64,000 bases of DNA, taken from Spirochaetota bacterium (GTDB lineage Bacteria > Spirochaetota > UBA4802 > UBA5550). A program made the translations under genes and the position numbers. The stretch covers positions 62,001 to 126,000 of the forward strand of contig JALOTL010000002.1 in NCBI GenBank assembly GCA_025457915.1, in the 5' to 3' direction. The notes below the pieces were generated by a model. It was not told the origin of the DNA. It saw only the letters and a program-made list of their open reading frames with translations, and made no database searches. This document shows, one piece after another, positions 1 to 8,670 of this stretch; position 1 is the stretch's first letter; every line of letters starts with the position of its first letter.

Positions 1-395
1 GGTCATCCGGACACGGGGGCCAGTCCGTAAACACCACGGACTCCGCGGTCCGCATCACCCACATACCGACCGGAATAGTGGTTACCTGCCAGGATGAGAA
101 ATCCCAGCACAAGAACAAGGCGAAGGCTCTGCGCGTTCTGAGGTCAAGGCTCCTTGAAAAAATGAACAGGGAAAGACAGGACAAGGAGGCCGAGCTGAGA
201 AAATCCCAGGTCGGTTCAGGCGACCGCAGCGAAAGAATAAGGACTTATAATTTTCCCCAATCGAGGGTCACCGACCACAGGATTGGCATGACGATGTATT
301 CGCTCGAGAGCTTCATCTCGGGTGAAATTAAAGACATGATCGAGGCCCTCAAGAAAAACGAAATCAGCCAGATACTGGCCGTCATTAATAAGTGA
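1..395 (+). CDS. prfA: peptide chain release factor 1 (C-terminal part, cut by window start)
   Basis: This is the last 130 or so codons of a class I release factor, in frame from base 3. It begins inside the catalytic loop: [10 protein letters not shown] contains the universal GGQ motif that triggers peptidyl-tRNA hydrolysis. The following stretch ([11 protein letters not shown], then the basic [11 protein letters not shown] region) is typical of RF1/RF2. RF1 rather than RF2 is chosen because prmC follows 6 bases later, a very common prfA-prmC pairing, and because the C-terminal end has the RF1 look ([14 protein letters not shown]). The decoding PxT motif lies outside the window, so RF1 versus RF2 is not proven by sequence here. 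Confidence 0.93.
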   Translation, partial: SSGHGGQSVNTTDSAVRITHIPTGIVVTCQDEKSQHKNKAKALRVLRSRLLEKMNRERQDKEAELRKSQVGSGDRSERIRTYNFPQSRVTDHRIGMTMYSLESFISGEIKDMIEALKKNEISQILAVINK

Positions 396-401
396 GGCAG
401 G

Positions 402-1241
402 ATGATGCGGCTTTCTGAAATCCTGGCGGCCGGGGCGGACCGCCTCAGGAACTCCGGAATACCGAGCCCGGTCCTTGATGCCGAACTGCTCGCCGCACAC
501 GCCATGGGAAAAGACAGATTTCAACTCGTAATGGACGGGGACATTGAACTGCCGCCCGGTGACGTGTCCAGGATAAACGGTTTGCTGAAAAGAAGGGAAT
601 CCTTCGAGCCGGTGGCCTATATCACCGGAAGAAAGGAATTTTATTCCATTGATTTCATGGTGGACAGCAGGGTCCTCATCCCGCGGCCCGAAACGGAACT
701 CCTGGTCGACATGGCGGTTTATTATGCGGGGCTTAAGCGCAGCGTTCTGGATCTCGGGACCGGTTCCGGCGCGATAGCGGTGTCCGTTAAAAAACAAAGG
801 CCGGACCTTCACGTGACCGCCTCGGATATTTCTCCAGAAGCGATTGAAGTTGCGAGAAAAAATTCGGAAGAGATACTGGGGGAAGGAGAAATTGATTTTT
901 ACTGCGGCGATCTGTTCGCTCCGCTCGAAGGCAGGGTGTTCGACGTCATGGCTTCGAATCCGCCGTACATCGGGCTGGATAAAAAGGAAGGGCTTCAGAA
1001 AGACCTGGAATACGAACCCGGGATCGCGCTTTTTTGCGGCGACGGCGGAAGGGAAGCCGTGCGCAGGATTATCAATGAAGCCGGAGATCACATCACCGCT
1101 GACGGAATACTTCTCATGGAAATTTCTTTCGACATGGAAGATTTCATCGTTCAGTCCGCTTCAGGATCGGGATTCGGGGTTTCTATTCTCAAGGATTATT
1201 CCGGACTGCCGCGCGTGGCAGTGATGAAAAGAAAAAATTAA
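402..1241 (+). CDS. prmC: release factor glutamine methyltransferase
   Basis: PrmC (HemK) transfers a methyl group from SAM to the glutamine of the GGQ motif in release factors. An N-terminal helical substrate-binding domain comes first (about residues 1-80). A Rossmann methyltransferase follows, with the SAM loop LDLGTGSG at residues 117-124 and the amide-binding NPPY signature at 186-189. The IPRPETELL stretch near residue 93 is also a family hallmark. The length of 279 residues is normal. The gene sits directly behind prfA, the gene for its substrate. Start could be the ATG at 402 or the one at 405; the GAGG at 394-397 is better spaced for 405. Confidence 0.95.
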   Translation: MMRLSEILAAGADRLRNSGIPSPVLDAELLAAHAMGKDRFQLVMDGDIELPPGDVSRINGLLKRRESFEPVAYITGRKEFYSIDFMVDSRVLIPRPETELLVDMAVYYAGLKRSVLDLGTGSGAIAVSVKKQRPDLHVTASDISPEAIEVARKNSEEILGEGEIDFYCGDLFAPLEGRVFDVMASNPPYIGLDKKEGLQKDLEYEPGIALFCGDGGREAVRRIINEAGDHITADGILLMEISFDMEDFIVQSASGSGFGVSILKDYSGLPRVAVMKRKN

Positions 1242-1257
1242 TACAGGCCTTAAGAAA

Positions 1258-2601
1258 ATGACTGCAGTAAACGAAGTGCTTGACGTTTTTAAAAAGCTCA
1301 AAACCTTTTTCGCGATACTGTTTTTTCTTTTAATCGTTTACATCGTTTTCAATCTGAAATTTCAATGGGAAGGCGTATATATAATAGTCAATGTATATCT
1401 TTATGTCTTTTCATTTTACATGATCTTTAATTTTTCTTCGATCGAGCTTTCCCATTTCAAGGAAGAGTATCAAAGAAAGTACGGGAAAAAGGGGGTTTAT
1501 TACCTTTTCCTGCTGTTCAGGGTCGTCCCGTTTTCAATAATATATATAATAACCGTGATTTTCACCCTGATAAGCTACCTTGACAAGTCTGATTGGCCGT
1601 CGATGCCGATAATGGACCTCCTCGACGGTAAATATTCAAACATACTTTTTTACTCTTTGATACTTCTTGTGATACTCAAGCTTAAAAAAAAGCCGCAGAT
1701 AACAATCCCGTTTTTTTTCGGACTTTCGGTCATATATTTCACGATTTACAGGATAGTAATCACCTTCTCTGATTCTACAACCGGTCCCTCGATATCTTTT
1801 TTAAAGCTGTTCCAGGTCGTTATCGCCCTTTTTTTCCTTATAAATGAGTTTTTCTTCGACAAGAAGAACATTGTTAAATCAATAATCGCTTCGCTGCTGG
1901 CCAGCCTGATAATGTACTCGTCCCTTGTTCTGCTCCTTCACGGCATTTTCAGGCTGTCGGGATTTACTTCTTACAGCCAGACCAAGTCCGCGGTAATTTT
2001 AATGAAAATGGGATATTCATATCCTCTCCCGGAATTAAAAAAAATCGTGATTGAGACGTCCCGAAATGACCTTCTTTTTTATCTCATATATTTTTCAAGA
2101 AGGTACGACTACAGGTTGAACCTGACCCCGGAACAATGGGGCAATCTCCTGCTTGCGGGCACCATGGAAACCGCGGACGTCATCTCGTATTATATAATGT
2201 ACAAGAACATAAGCCTGCCTTTCGGCAACGTTATATCGTTCGCTGAAAGAAGATCCATTGATTCCGGCAGCAAGCTTGTAGAGGCGCTGGCTTTCATTAA
2301 ATACGCTTCAAGATATTATGAAGGCAACGCCGGGGATTTTTTTGAAAGATACGAGAGGGGAAACAGGGAATATAAAATCTGGACCATCAGGGTGATGGCT
2401 GACGCGGGCAGCGTTAATACCGCGCCTTTTCTCTTGAACCTTCTTACCGGCACGGACGAGGTTCTTTCGAAGGAAGCCTACAGGGCCCTGAGCAGATCCC
2501 TTGACGCGGACCCGGTGAAGGACCTCGGGTTAAAGCGGAACAGTCCGGAGGTAATTCTTAGATTTAAAGAAATCTACCTGCGTTCACGCAAAGGGCTATG
2601 A
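1258..2601 (+). CDS. polytopic membrane protein of unknown function with HEAT-like C-terminus
   Basis: A protein of 447 residues that I do not recognise. The first 235 residues or so hold about seven hydrophobic segments (for example around residues 15-35, 40-60, 75-100, 115-130, 140-160, 175-195 and 205-230) joined by short basic loops. The rest is soluble and helical. Its last third contains a HEAT/Armadillo-like stretch (KIWTIRVMADAGSVNTAPFL, then EVLSKEAYRALSRSL), which suggests a protein-binding solenoid on the cytoplasmic side. It follows prmC by 16 bases and so may be cotranscribed with it. Its 3' end overlaps the convergent nth gene by 38 bases. No catalytic motif is visible. Confidence 0.75.
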   Translation: MTAVNEVLDVFKKLKTFFAILFFLLIVYIVFNLKFQWEGVYIIVNVYLYVFSFYMIFNFSSIELSHFKEEYQRKYGKKGVYYLFLLFRVVPFSIIYIITVIFTLISYLDKSDWPSMPIMDLLDGKYSNILFYSLILLVILKLKKKPQITIPFFFGLSVIYFTIYRIVITFSDSTTGPSISFLKLFQVVIALFFLINEFFFDKKNIVKSIIASLLASLIMYSSLVLLLHGIFRLSGFTSYSQTKSAVILMKMGYSYPLPELKKIVIETSRNDLLFYLIYFSRRYDYRLNLTPEQWGNLLLAGTMETADVISYYIMYKNISLPFGNVISFAERRSIDSGSKLVEALAFIKYASRYYEGNAGDFFERYERGNREYKIWTIRVMADAGSVNTAPFLLNLLTGTDEVLSKEAYRALSRSLDADPVKDLGLKRNSPEVILRFKEIYLRSRKGL

Positions 2602-3196
2602 CGGGACAATCCGGGCACCCGGGTTTTCTTGCGGTGCAGATTTTTCTTCCGTGATTGATAAGCGCGAGATGTATACTGATCCACCTGTCTTCAGGGATCA
2701 TCGATGTAAGGGATTTTTCGACCTCAAGCGGATTTTCCGAATCAACATAACCGAGCCTGTTCGCGACCCTGATCACATGGGTATCGACGGCCAGTGCCGG
2801 TATTCCGTATCCCATTGCCAGTATTACATTGGCTGACTTTCTGCCCACCCCGGGAAGGCCGGTGAGCTCCTCGAGACTTTTCGGAAGAATCCCCCCGTGA
2901 TCGCTGAGGACCTTTTTAGACATCGATATTATATTTTTTGACTTGTTTCTATAGAAACCGGTGCTCCTGATGATGGACTGCACCGTTGACAGCTTCGCCA
3001 TGGAAAGGCTTTTGAAATCAGGAAACGTCCGGAAGAGGCGGGGCGTGACCCTGTTTACCTGGACGTCGGTAGTCTGCGCGGAGAGAACGACTGAAACCGC
3101 GAGCTGGTATAAATTGCTGTAACGCAATGCGGGTTTTGCATCATGATGGTATTCCAGGATCCTGTTGATGATCTTATCGGATAGGGCCTTCCGCAT
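2564..3196 (-). CDS. nth: endonuclease III, DNA glycosylase/AP lyase
   Basis: Endonuclease III removes oxidised pyrimidines and nicks the abasic site in base excision repair. The helix-hairpin-helix motif LPGVGRKSANVIL carries the catalytic lysine (Lys120), and AVDTHV carries the catalytic aspartate (Asp138). Both fall at the same residue numbers as in E. coli Nth. The C-terminal 4Fe-4S cluster motif is intact: C-X6-C-X2-C-X5-C in the last 25 residues. At 210 residues it has the family length. It overlaps the end of the upstream rdgB gene by 23 bases, so the two are probably a coupled minus-strand operon for cleaning the nucleotide pool and the DNA. Confidence 0.97.
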   Translation of the reverse strand: MRKALSDKIINRILEYHHDAKPALRYSNLYQLAVSVVLSAQTTDVQVNRVTPRLFRTFPDFKSLSMAKLSTVQSIIRSTGFYRNKSKNIISMSKKVLSDHGGILPKSLEELTGLPGVGRKSANVILAMGYGIPALAVDTHVIRVANRLGYVDSENPLEVEKSLTSMIPEDRWISIHLALINHGRKICTARKPGCPDCPVIALCVNAGRFL

Positions 3197-3797
3197 CCTG
3201 GCGCTCCATGATTGATTTTAATATTTCCCTCGCACCGTCCAGGGCCCTGGCCCTGTGGCTGATTTTATTTTTTTCGCCCATCGGTATTTCCGCCATGGTT
3301 TTATGCATGCCCGGCAGGTAAAAAACCGGGTCGTATCCGAAACCCATTTCACCTTTCGGTTCATGCGCAATGATTCCCTCGCACTCGCCCCTTGCCATGT
3401 GTATTTCGCCGTCAGGGAACGCGATTGCGATGACGCATACAAACCTGGCGGATCTTTTTGCGTCTTCGATGCCGTTAAGCTCATCCAGAAGGAGCAGGCA
3501 TCTTTCCCTGTCGGTTTTCCCGGGCCCTCCGTATCTTGCAGAAAATACCCCGGGCCTTCCTCCCAGTGCGTCAACTGCAAGGCCGGAATCGTCGGCCAGC
3601 GCAGGGAGCCCGGTATGGGCTGATATCTCAAGCGCTTTTTTCCCAGCGTTGCCCTCGAACGTATCCCTGTCCTCCCTCACCTCGGGGGCCGTCGCGAAAG
3701 CCGACAGCGGTATCAGCTCCAGGCCCCCGATCCCTGCCATTTTTTCATTTATCTCGAAGAATTTATTCCTGTTGTTTGTTGCCACGACAAGCTTCAA
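3174..3797 (-). CDS. rdgB: XTP/dITP pyrophosphatase (RdgB/HAM1 family)
   Basis: This enzyme hydrolyses non-canonical purine nucleotides (dITP, XTP) to monophosphates and keeps deaminated bases out of DNA. The family signatures are present in order: ATNNRNKFFE at the N-terminus for phosphate binding, LADDSGLAVDALGGRPGV in the middle (metal and base pocket), and GFGYDPVFYLP followed by EKNKISHRARA near the C-terminus. Length (207 residues) is normal. It is the first gene of a minus-strand pair with nth and is divergent from the histidine kinase gene, with 178 AT-rich bases between them. Confidence 0.97.
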   Translation of the reverse strand: MKLVVATNNRNKFFEINEKMAGIGGLELIPLSAFATAPEVREDRDTFEGNAGKKALEISAHTGLPALADDSGLAVDALGGRPGVFSARYGGPGKTDRERCLLLLDELNGIEDAKRSARFVCVIAIAFPDGEIHMARGECEGIIAHEPKGEMGFGYDPVFYLPGMHKTMAEIPMGEKNKISHRARALDGAREILKSIMERQDAEGPIR

Positions 3798-3975
3798 TGA
3801 ATTGCCCCGTTATATTTTTTTATTAATAAAAAAAAACATATTGATAAAATAGATAATCAGAAGATAGAATAAATTTGCAATAGATTTTCTTGCAGGCGGG
3901 ATAATATTAAAGCCCGTTCCGTCTGAACCGGTATATCCGGTGCGGATTAAACACAGGATAAAAGCTTAATTCGGC

Positions 3976-6024
3976 ATGATATTTAAAAGATACCCGTCAT
4001 TAAAAAACGCTTATATCTTCATTCCAGAGGTCATACTTTTATTTTATCTCGTCTATGATTTTTTTTATCTCAATTACCTCAACGGCTATTATGAGATTTT
4101 AATGCTCGCAGTGGTCCTGCTGATTCTCTCGTCAAGGGCGGTAATGTTTTTTTTGGGATACAGCAGGTACAAGACAATGCTGTCGTCAGTCAGGGACGTC
4201 ATTAACGATTATAAAAAAGGCAGGTTCATCCTGCAGAAAAAAAAGGTGGCCGGCGATGACCCTCTTTCGATCATCTTCAATGAGCTTCTTGTCGTCGGCA
4301 GGCACCTGGACAGCCTCGTATCGTCGCAGAGGACGGAAATTGAAAAATTCAACGACCTTTACAACAGCGTAATTTTTTCACTAAGCTCATATTTCCTGGT
4401 GCTTGACGAGGAAGAAAAGGTCGTATCCGCGAATGACGGTTTTTTTAAAAGGTTCCAGTTCGAGCAAAACAAGATAATCGGCAAAAAGATCGATGAGATT
4501 TTTTATTTCGTCAATGCAAGACTCAAGGGGGGGCTCTCGCAGGCAAGGAAGCTCGGGAAGTCCGTGGTGCTTGAAAAGACCCATCTCCTGACTCTGAACA
4601 AAATTTCCATAATAGCCGACATCAAGATATCAAATATCAGCATCCAGGGCAAAAACCAGATAATAATTATAATAGACGATATAACGAACAAGCTCAGAAA
4701 AGACTATCAGATAACTCTGATGAGCCAGATATCCGAATCCATCCAGAGGGATGCGGAGATAGACAGGATCCTCTATACGATCCTTACCGGCGTTACTTCC
4801 GGAACGGGTCTCGGGTTCAACCGGGCGATGCTTTTCCTGCTCGATCCCGACGGGTTTCTCGGTGGAAAAATGGCGGTGGGTCCGGATTCATTCGAAGAGG
4901 CAATTGAGATATGGAGCAACATATCAACCAGCACCGGAATTTCCGAGAGTTATGATTTCAAGGATCAGAAAAGCGGCAAGGAGCTGCTTAAAAAGGTTCT
5001 CATGGTAAAATTTCCAATTAACGATGTGAATATTTTCACAAGGTCGATAAAGAACAGGGAGAACATTCACATCGTAGATTCGTGGAACAATCCGGATCTT
5101 GATGAAGAGATAAAGAAGCTTATGGATGTTAAGGAATTCGTCCTGGTTCCGCTTATAGTGGGCAACAAGGCCATAGGCGCGATAGCCGCCGATAATAAAT
5201 TCAACCAGGCCCCCATAGGCAACGACAGCATTGAACTGCTGTCTATATTCGCTTCCCAGGCGGCGCTTTCCATTGAGAGCTACAACAGCCTGGACATGGT
5301 AAAGAGCGAGATGCAGAAAATCAGCGAAAGGCAGGAGGCCATTGTAGAATCCGAAAAACTGGCGGCCGTGGGAAGGATCGCCTCCCAGATCGCTCACGAG
5401 ATCAGGAATCCCCTGGTGACCATGGGCGGCTATGCGAGGAGGATAATGCAGCTGACCAAGGACACCCCGAAAAACAGCGACAAGATAACCAATGCCGCAT
5501 CGATAATTCTCAAGGAGTCCGAAAGGCTGGAAAAGACGCTGTCAAACGTGATGGATTTTTCTAGGCCGTCAAAATTCATAAGGGAATTCAACAATATAAA
5601 CGACATCGTGAGGGATACGGTCGACCTTTTAAAGAACCTGTTCCAGGAAAAAAATATAAATTGCGAACTGGAACTTCAGCCGGACATTCCCCTGGTCAAG
5701 TCAGATTTCAATCAAATGAAGCAGGTGATGCTCAATCTCCTTCAGAACGCCATTGATGCGACCGGAAACGGCGGCACGGTCGTTATCCGCACGGTCAGCG
5801 ACTCCAGGAGCCTTTTTATATATATATCTGATACCGGTACGGGTATAAAGGAAAAGAATCCCGATGCGATTTTCGAACCGTTTTTCACAACAAAGGTGAC
5901 GGGCGTTGGTCTCGGGCTTGCGATAGTAAAAAAGATCATAAAGGATCACGATGGAGAAATTAAGGCGCGCAACAGGGACGAGAGGGGAGCGGAATTTGAA
6001 ATCCAGTTGAATGTTCCTGGTTGA
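3976..6024 (+). CDS. PAS-GAF sensor histidine kinase
   Basis: A hybrid-free sensor kinase of 682 residues. Two closely spaced membrane segments (about 12-34 and 38-60) leave almost no outside loop, so sensing is probably cytoplasmic or within the membrane. After a short linker come a PAS-like domain (about 115-235, SSYFLVLDEEEKVVSANDGF) and a GAF domain (about 250-430). Next is a HisKA dimerisation helix with the phospho-acceptor His474 in QIAHEIRNP. The GHKL ATPase domain has its N box near residue 590 (LLQNAIDA), G1 (DTGTGI) and G2 (GVGLGLAIVKK). A receiver-only response regulator follows 129 bases later and is the likely partner. The input signal is unknown. Confidence 0.93.
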   Translation: MIFKRYPSLKNAYIFIPEVILLFYLVYDFFYLNYLNGYYEILMLAVVLLILSSRAVMFFLGYSRYKTMLSSVRDVINDYKKGRFILQKKKVAGDDPLSIIFNELLVVGRHLDSLVSSQRTEIEKFNDLYNSVIFSLSSYFLVLDEEEKVVSANDGFFKRFQFEQNKIIGKKIDEIFYFVNARLKGGLSQARKLGKSVVLEKTHLLTLNKISIIADIKISNISIQGKNQIIIIIDDITNKLRKDYQITLMSQISESIQRDAEIDRILYTILTGVTSGTGLGFNRAMLFLLDPDGFLGGKMAVGPDSFEEAIEIWSNISTSTGISESYDFKDQKSGKELLKKVLMVKFPINDVNIFTRSIKNRENIHIVDSWNNPDLDEEIKKLMDVKEFVLVPLIVGNKAIGAIAADNKFNQAPIGNDSIELLSIFASQAALSIESYNSLDMVKSEMQKISERQEAIVESEKLAAVGRIASQIAHEIRNPLVTMGGYARRIMQLTKDTPKNSDKITNAASIILKESERLEKTLSNVMDFSRPSKFIREFNNINDIVRDTVDLLKNLFQEKNINCELELQPDIPLVKSDFNQMKQVMLNLLQNAIDATGNGGTVVIRTVSDSRSLFIYISDTGTGIKEKNPDAIFEPFFTTKVTGVGLGLAIVKKIIKDHDGEIKARNRDERGAEFEIQLNVPG

Positions 6025-6153
6025 CGATTATGCGATAAAAAGTTCTTGAAAAACAAAAATTCAGTTATTATCTTTATTGTGTAGACATTGAAATATGATA
6101 CATGCCGGGAATGTGGATAGAATTTAAAATATATATCACACGGAGGTAATTTG

Positions 6154-6516
6154 ATGGCGAAATTGCTTATTGTGGAAGATGAACAGCACCAGAGAGAGCT
6201 TTATGCCGTGGAGCTTCAGGATGACGGCTACGAAGTTGACCAGGCCGGGAACGGGAAAGAAGCCGTGGAGATGGTGAAATCAAATAAGTACGATTTAGTG
6301 ATAATGGACATCAGGATGCCGGAAATGGACGGAATAGAGGCTCTCGGTAAGATATTATCGAGGGACAAAAAAATTCCTATCATAATATATACCGCATACT
6401 CAAATTATAAAAGCAACTTCATGACATGGACCGCGGATGCATATGTCACAAAAACATCCAACCTCAATGAACTCAAGGAAAAGGTCAGGGAAATTCTTGC
6501 CTCAAGAGGCGTTTGA
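6154..6516 (+). CDS. single-domain response regulator (CheY-like receiver)
   Basis: A 120-residue stand-alone receiver domain with no output domain. The acidic pair is in VEDE near residue 8, and the phosphorylation site is Asp52 in LVIMDIRMP. The switch Thr/Ser sits in IIYTAYS, and a conserved Lys in the loop before the last helix reads VTKTSNL, where most families have KP. The ATG at 6154 is chosen over the TTG at 6151 because GGAGG at 6142-6146 is 7 bases upstream. It lies just after the PAS-GAF kinase, so a phosphorelay between them is likely. The target must be a partner protein rather than DNA. Confidence 0.93.
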   Translation: MAKLLIVEDEQHQRELYAVELQDDGYEVDQAGNGKEAVEMVKSNKYDLVIMDIRMPEMDGIEALGKILSRDKKIPIIIYTAYSNYKSNFMTWTADAYVTKTSNLNELKEKVREILASRGV

Positions 6517-6528
6517 ATTAAAATAATA

Positions 6529-6561
6529 AAAAAAGGGGTGTTCAACGAACACCCCTTTTTA
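6529..6561 (+). terminator. bidirectional intrinsic terminator
   Basis: A hairpin with stem GGGGTGTTC/GAACACCCC and a three-base loop is flanked by A-run and T-run on its two sides. It can stop transcription from the response regulator gene on the plus strand and from the convergent lipoprotein gene on the minus strand. Confidence 0.9.
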
Positions 6562-6592
6562 GTAACGTTTTTTAACGTAAGATTAGAGCTGA

Positions 6593-6841
6593 TTACATAC
6601 CAAGCTTCTTAACGCCTTTGTCAACGCCTTTGTCGACTGCTTTTTTGATTGCATCTTTTGCAGCACCTTTAGCTGCATCTTTAGCTGCATCAGCAACTGC
6701 TGCTTCGTCTTTCTTTTCGGCAGCTTCTTCAACTTTCTCTTCTGGTTTGGCTTCTTCAGCTTTTTTGCAGCCTACGAATCCGAAGCTGAAAGCGAAAGCA
6801 AAGATGGAGATGATCGCTAAAGTAAAAATACTTTTTTTCAT
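6593..6841 (-). CDS. small Lys/Ala-repeat lipoprotein
   Basis: An 82-residue putative lipoprotein. The signal peptide has two lysines and a Phe/Ile-rich core ending in FGFVGC, with Cys25 as the lipid-modified residue. The Phe at -3 makes this a loose lipobox of the kind known in spirochaetes. The mature part is almost only Lys, Glu, Asp and Ala. Its C-terminal half repeats a four-residue pattern (AAKD AAKG AAKD AIKK AVDK GVDK GVKK), which should form an amphipathic helix. AAGGAG lies just before the start. No family is recognised; a periplasmic structural or membrane-spacing role is possible but is only an inference. Confidence 0.8.
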   Translation of the reverse strand: MKKSIFTLAIISIFAFAFSFGFVGCKKAEEAKPEEKVEEAAEKKDEAAVADAAKDAAKGAAKDAIKKAVDKGVDKGVKKLGM

Positions 6842-6975
6842 AAAAAAAGCTCCTTAGATTTAAAATTTTTCGCAAAACTATGATATGGTGGTAAAAAGTC
6901 AATAAAAAATCAACGATAAAATTAAAAAAATTTAAAAAGGTGATTTTTCTTATTAAATCATCATTATTAATGAAT

Positions 6976-7350
6976 TTATTTGAAATATGTACATTTTGAT
7001 GTTTCTGATTCCCATACTGTTATTGATTCCAACTTTACAGCTTCGTTGTTTTCACCAAGGGCATCAGTAAATTTTTCATAAATATATTTCGCAATATTTT
7101 CCGAGGTGGGATTTATTTCGTTAAACGGGGGTATGTCATTGAGGTTTTTATGATCAAGTTCCCCGATTATGCCTTTCAGAATTCTTTTAATTTCGTGAAA
7201 GTCAACGAGGATGCCTATCCGGTCAAGCCTTTCCCCTTTTACGCTTGCTGCGATCTTCCAGTTATGGCCGTGAAGATTCTCGCATTTTCCCTTGTAGCCC
7301 ATCAGCTGGTGCGCCGACGAGAAGTTGTCTTCCACTGTTAATATGAACAT
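6976..7350 (-). CDS. queD: 6-carboxy-5,6,7,8-tetrahydropterin synthase / PTPS family
   Basis: QueD converts dihydroneopterin triphosphate to carboxy-tetrahydropterin in the route to queuosine and archaeosine precursors. The zinc ligands and catalytic Cys are visible in SSAHQL and in CENLHGHNW, the C-X3-HGH signature of QueD. Further conserved parts are ILVDFHEIK, LDHKNLND, PTSENIAKYI and WESETSKCTY. The ATG at 7350 is chosen (124 residues); a TTG at 7362 would overlap the upstream gene. It begins 4 bases after the stop of the DegT-family gene, so the two are almost certainly translated from one mRNA. No queC, queE or queF is nearby. Confidence 0.9.
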   Translation of the reverse strand: MFILTVEDNFSSAHQLMGYKGKCENLHGHNWKIAASVKGERLDRIGILVDFHEIKRILKGIIGELDHKNLNDIPPFNEINPTSENIAKYIYEKFTDALGENNEAVKLESITVWESETSKCTYFK

Positions 7351-7354
7351 TTTT

Positions 7355-8386
7355 TTACACAAATTTTGACAGATTTTTTGCTATGCCTTCAATGTCCTTT
7401 TTCGTCAGGGTCGGATAAATAGGGAGAGAATAAAGCTTTTTTGAAAGCCTGCCGCTTATCGGAAAATCCTCCCTTTTCAGCCCCAGAAAATTATGGAGCC
7501 CCCTGACCGGTTGATAAATCTCTATCCCGCATTTCCTCCAGTATTTTTCCACTTTTTCATTCGACGCATCGAACAGAATTGGAAACGACTGGTACGCGAA
7601 CCTGTCGCTGAAAGGGACGATTGATTTGTGGGGCGTTATCCTTAGGGCTTCATGGTATATTTTGGCTATTTCCCTTCTTCTGGCAAGGAAGTTCTGCAGC
7701 TTTGAAATCTGGGATATTCCCATTGCAGCCTGGAAATCCGTCATCCCGCAATCGAGACCCGGATGTCCATCATCACCGCCCCTGTTTTCTTTCATTGATG
7801 AATAATTTCTGGAGTTGTTGGTCAGTACCATGCCGCCGTTGCCGGTGGTTATTATCATTGAGGATGAAAATGATGCAACGGTAAAAGCGGCCTCCCCGCC
7901 TGCCGGGACATCGTTGATTTCCGTGCCTATGGCATGGGATATATCTTCAATAACCGGGATCCCGGCTTCGGCGAGGGCTTCCCTGGGGAAATGATAGCCG
8001 AAGATATGGAAGATTACGACCGCCCTTGTTTTTTCGCCGATGAGCTTTTTTATTGATTCCGCGGACGGGAATAACGAGTTTTCTTCGCAATCAACTAATA
8101 CGGGTTTGGCCCCGGCGGAATCAAGGGCCGCAAGAGGGGCCGGGTGCGTATAATCAGGCAAAATGACCTCGTCCCCGTTTCCGATGCCCAGGGACTTGAA
8201 AACAAGCTGATATGCCGAGGTAAGGGAGCTGGTCACAAGGGAGTATTGCAAGCCAACAAGCCTGGCAAGGGCCGATTCGAATTCCTTTACGCAGGTCCCG
8301 GTCTGCAATTCATCGTTGATAAGGCAATCCAGGACGCCTTCCAGCTCTTTCCTCGTTATGGTCGGTCTTGAAGAAACTATCTTCAT
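7355..8386 (-). CDS. DegT/DnrJ/EryC1 family protein lacking the PLP lysine
   Basis: A full-length (343 residues) fold-type I PLP family member of the DegT/StrS sugar aminotransferase group. The family landmarks align: TSSLTSAYQLVFKSLGIGNGDE, VIEDISHAIG with the pyridine-binding Asp, TTGNGGMVLT, and MTDFQAAMG. At the position of the Schiff-base lysine (normally HATKNITTGEGG) it reads SSSMIITTGNGG, so residue 177 is Met, encoded by ATG on the minus strand at 7858-7856. Without that lysine a normal transamination is not expected. It may be a pseudoenzyme or use another chemistry. It is upstream of, and coupled to, queD. Its substrate is unknown. Confidence 0.85.
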   Translation of the reverse strand: MKIVSSRPTITRKELEGVLDCLINDELQTGTCVKEFESALARLVGLQYSLVTSSLTSAYQLVFKSLGIGNGDEVILPDYTHPAPLAALDSAGAKPVLVDCEENSLFPSAESIKKLIGEKTRAVVIFHIFGYHFPREALAEAGIPVIEDISHAIGTEINDVPAGGEAAFTVASFSSSMIITTGNGGMVLTNNSRNYSSMKENRGGDDGHPGLDCGMTDFQAAMGISQISKLQNFLARRREIAKIYHEALRITPHKSIVPFSDRFAYQSFPILFDASNEKVEKYWRKCGIEIYQPVRGLHNFLGLKREDFPISGRLSKKLYSLPIYPTLTKKDIEGIAKNLSKFV

Positions 8387-8670
8387 AATATATTATTGCG
8401 GTCCTTTTTTATTGCAGATATGACCGGCTGGAGAATTTTGGTCGGTTTCATCCTGCATACGGGAATATAAATTGCTTTGAACAAGGCAATAGTATTCTGC
8501 GGGAAAAGGTCAAGAATGTTTTCATGGCGCGGAATAAAAAACCCGTCCGGAATCAAAAATAATTGCAGATGGCCTGGAATGAATCCGATGCATAATTCAG
8601 AATTTTAAACTTCAGCATTGATTAAGGATTTCCGATAAATTAAGCAGTGAACGTGGTGGAGGTATGTCTG

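Noticed and set aside
216-1091. Long open frame on the minus strand opposite prfA/prmC
   Set aside because: It overlaps two clear plus-strand genes completely and has no protein-like motifs; it is a shadow of codon bias.
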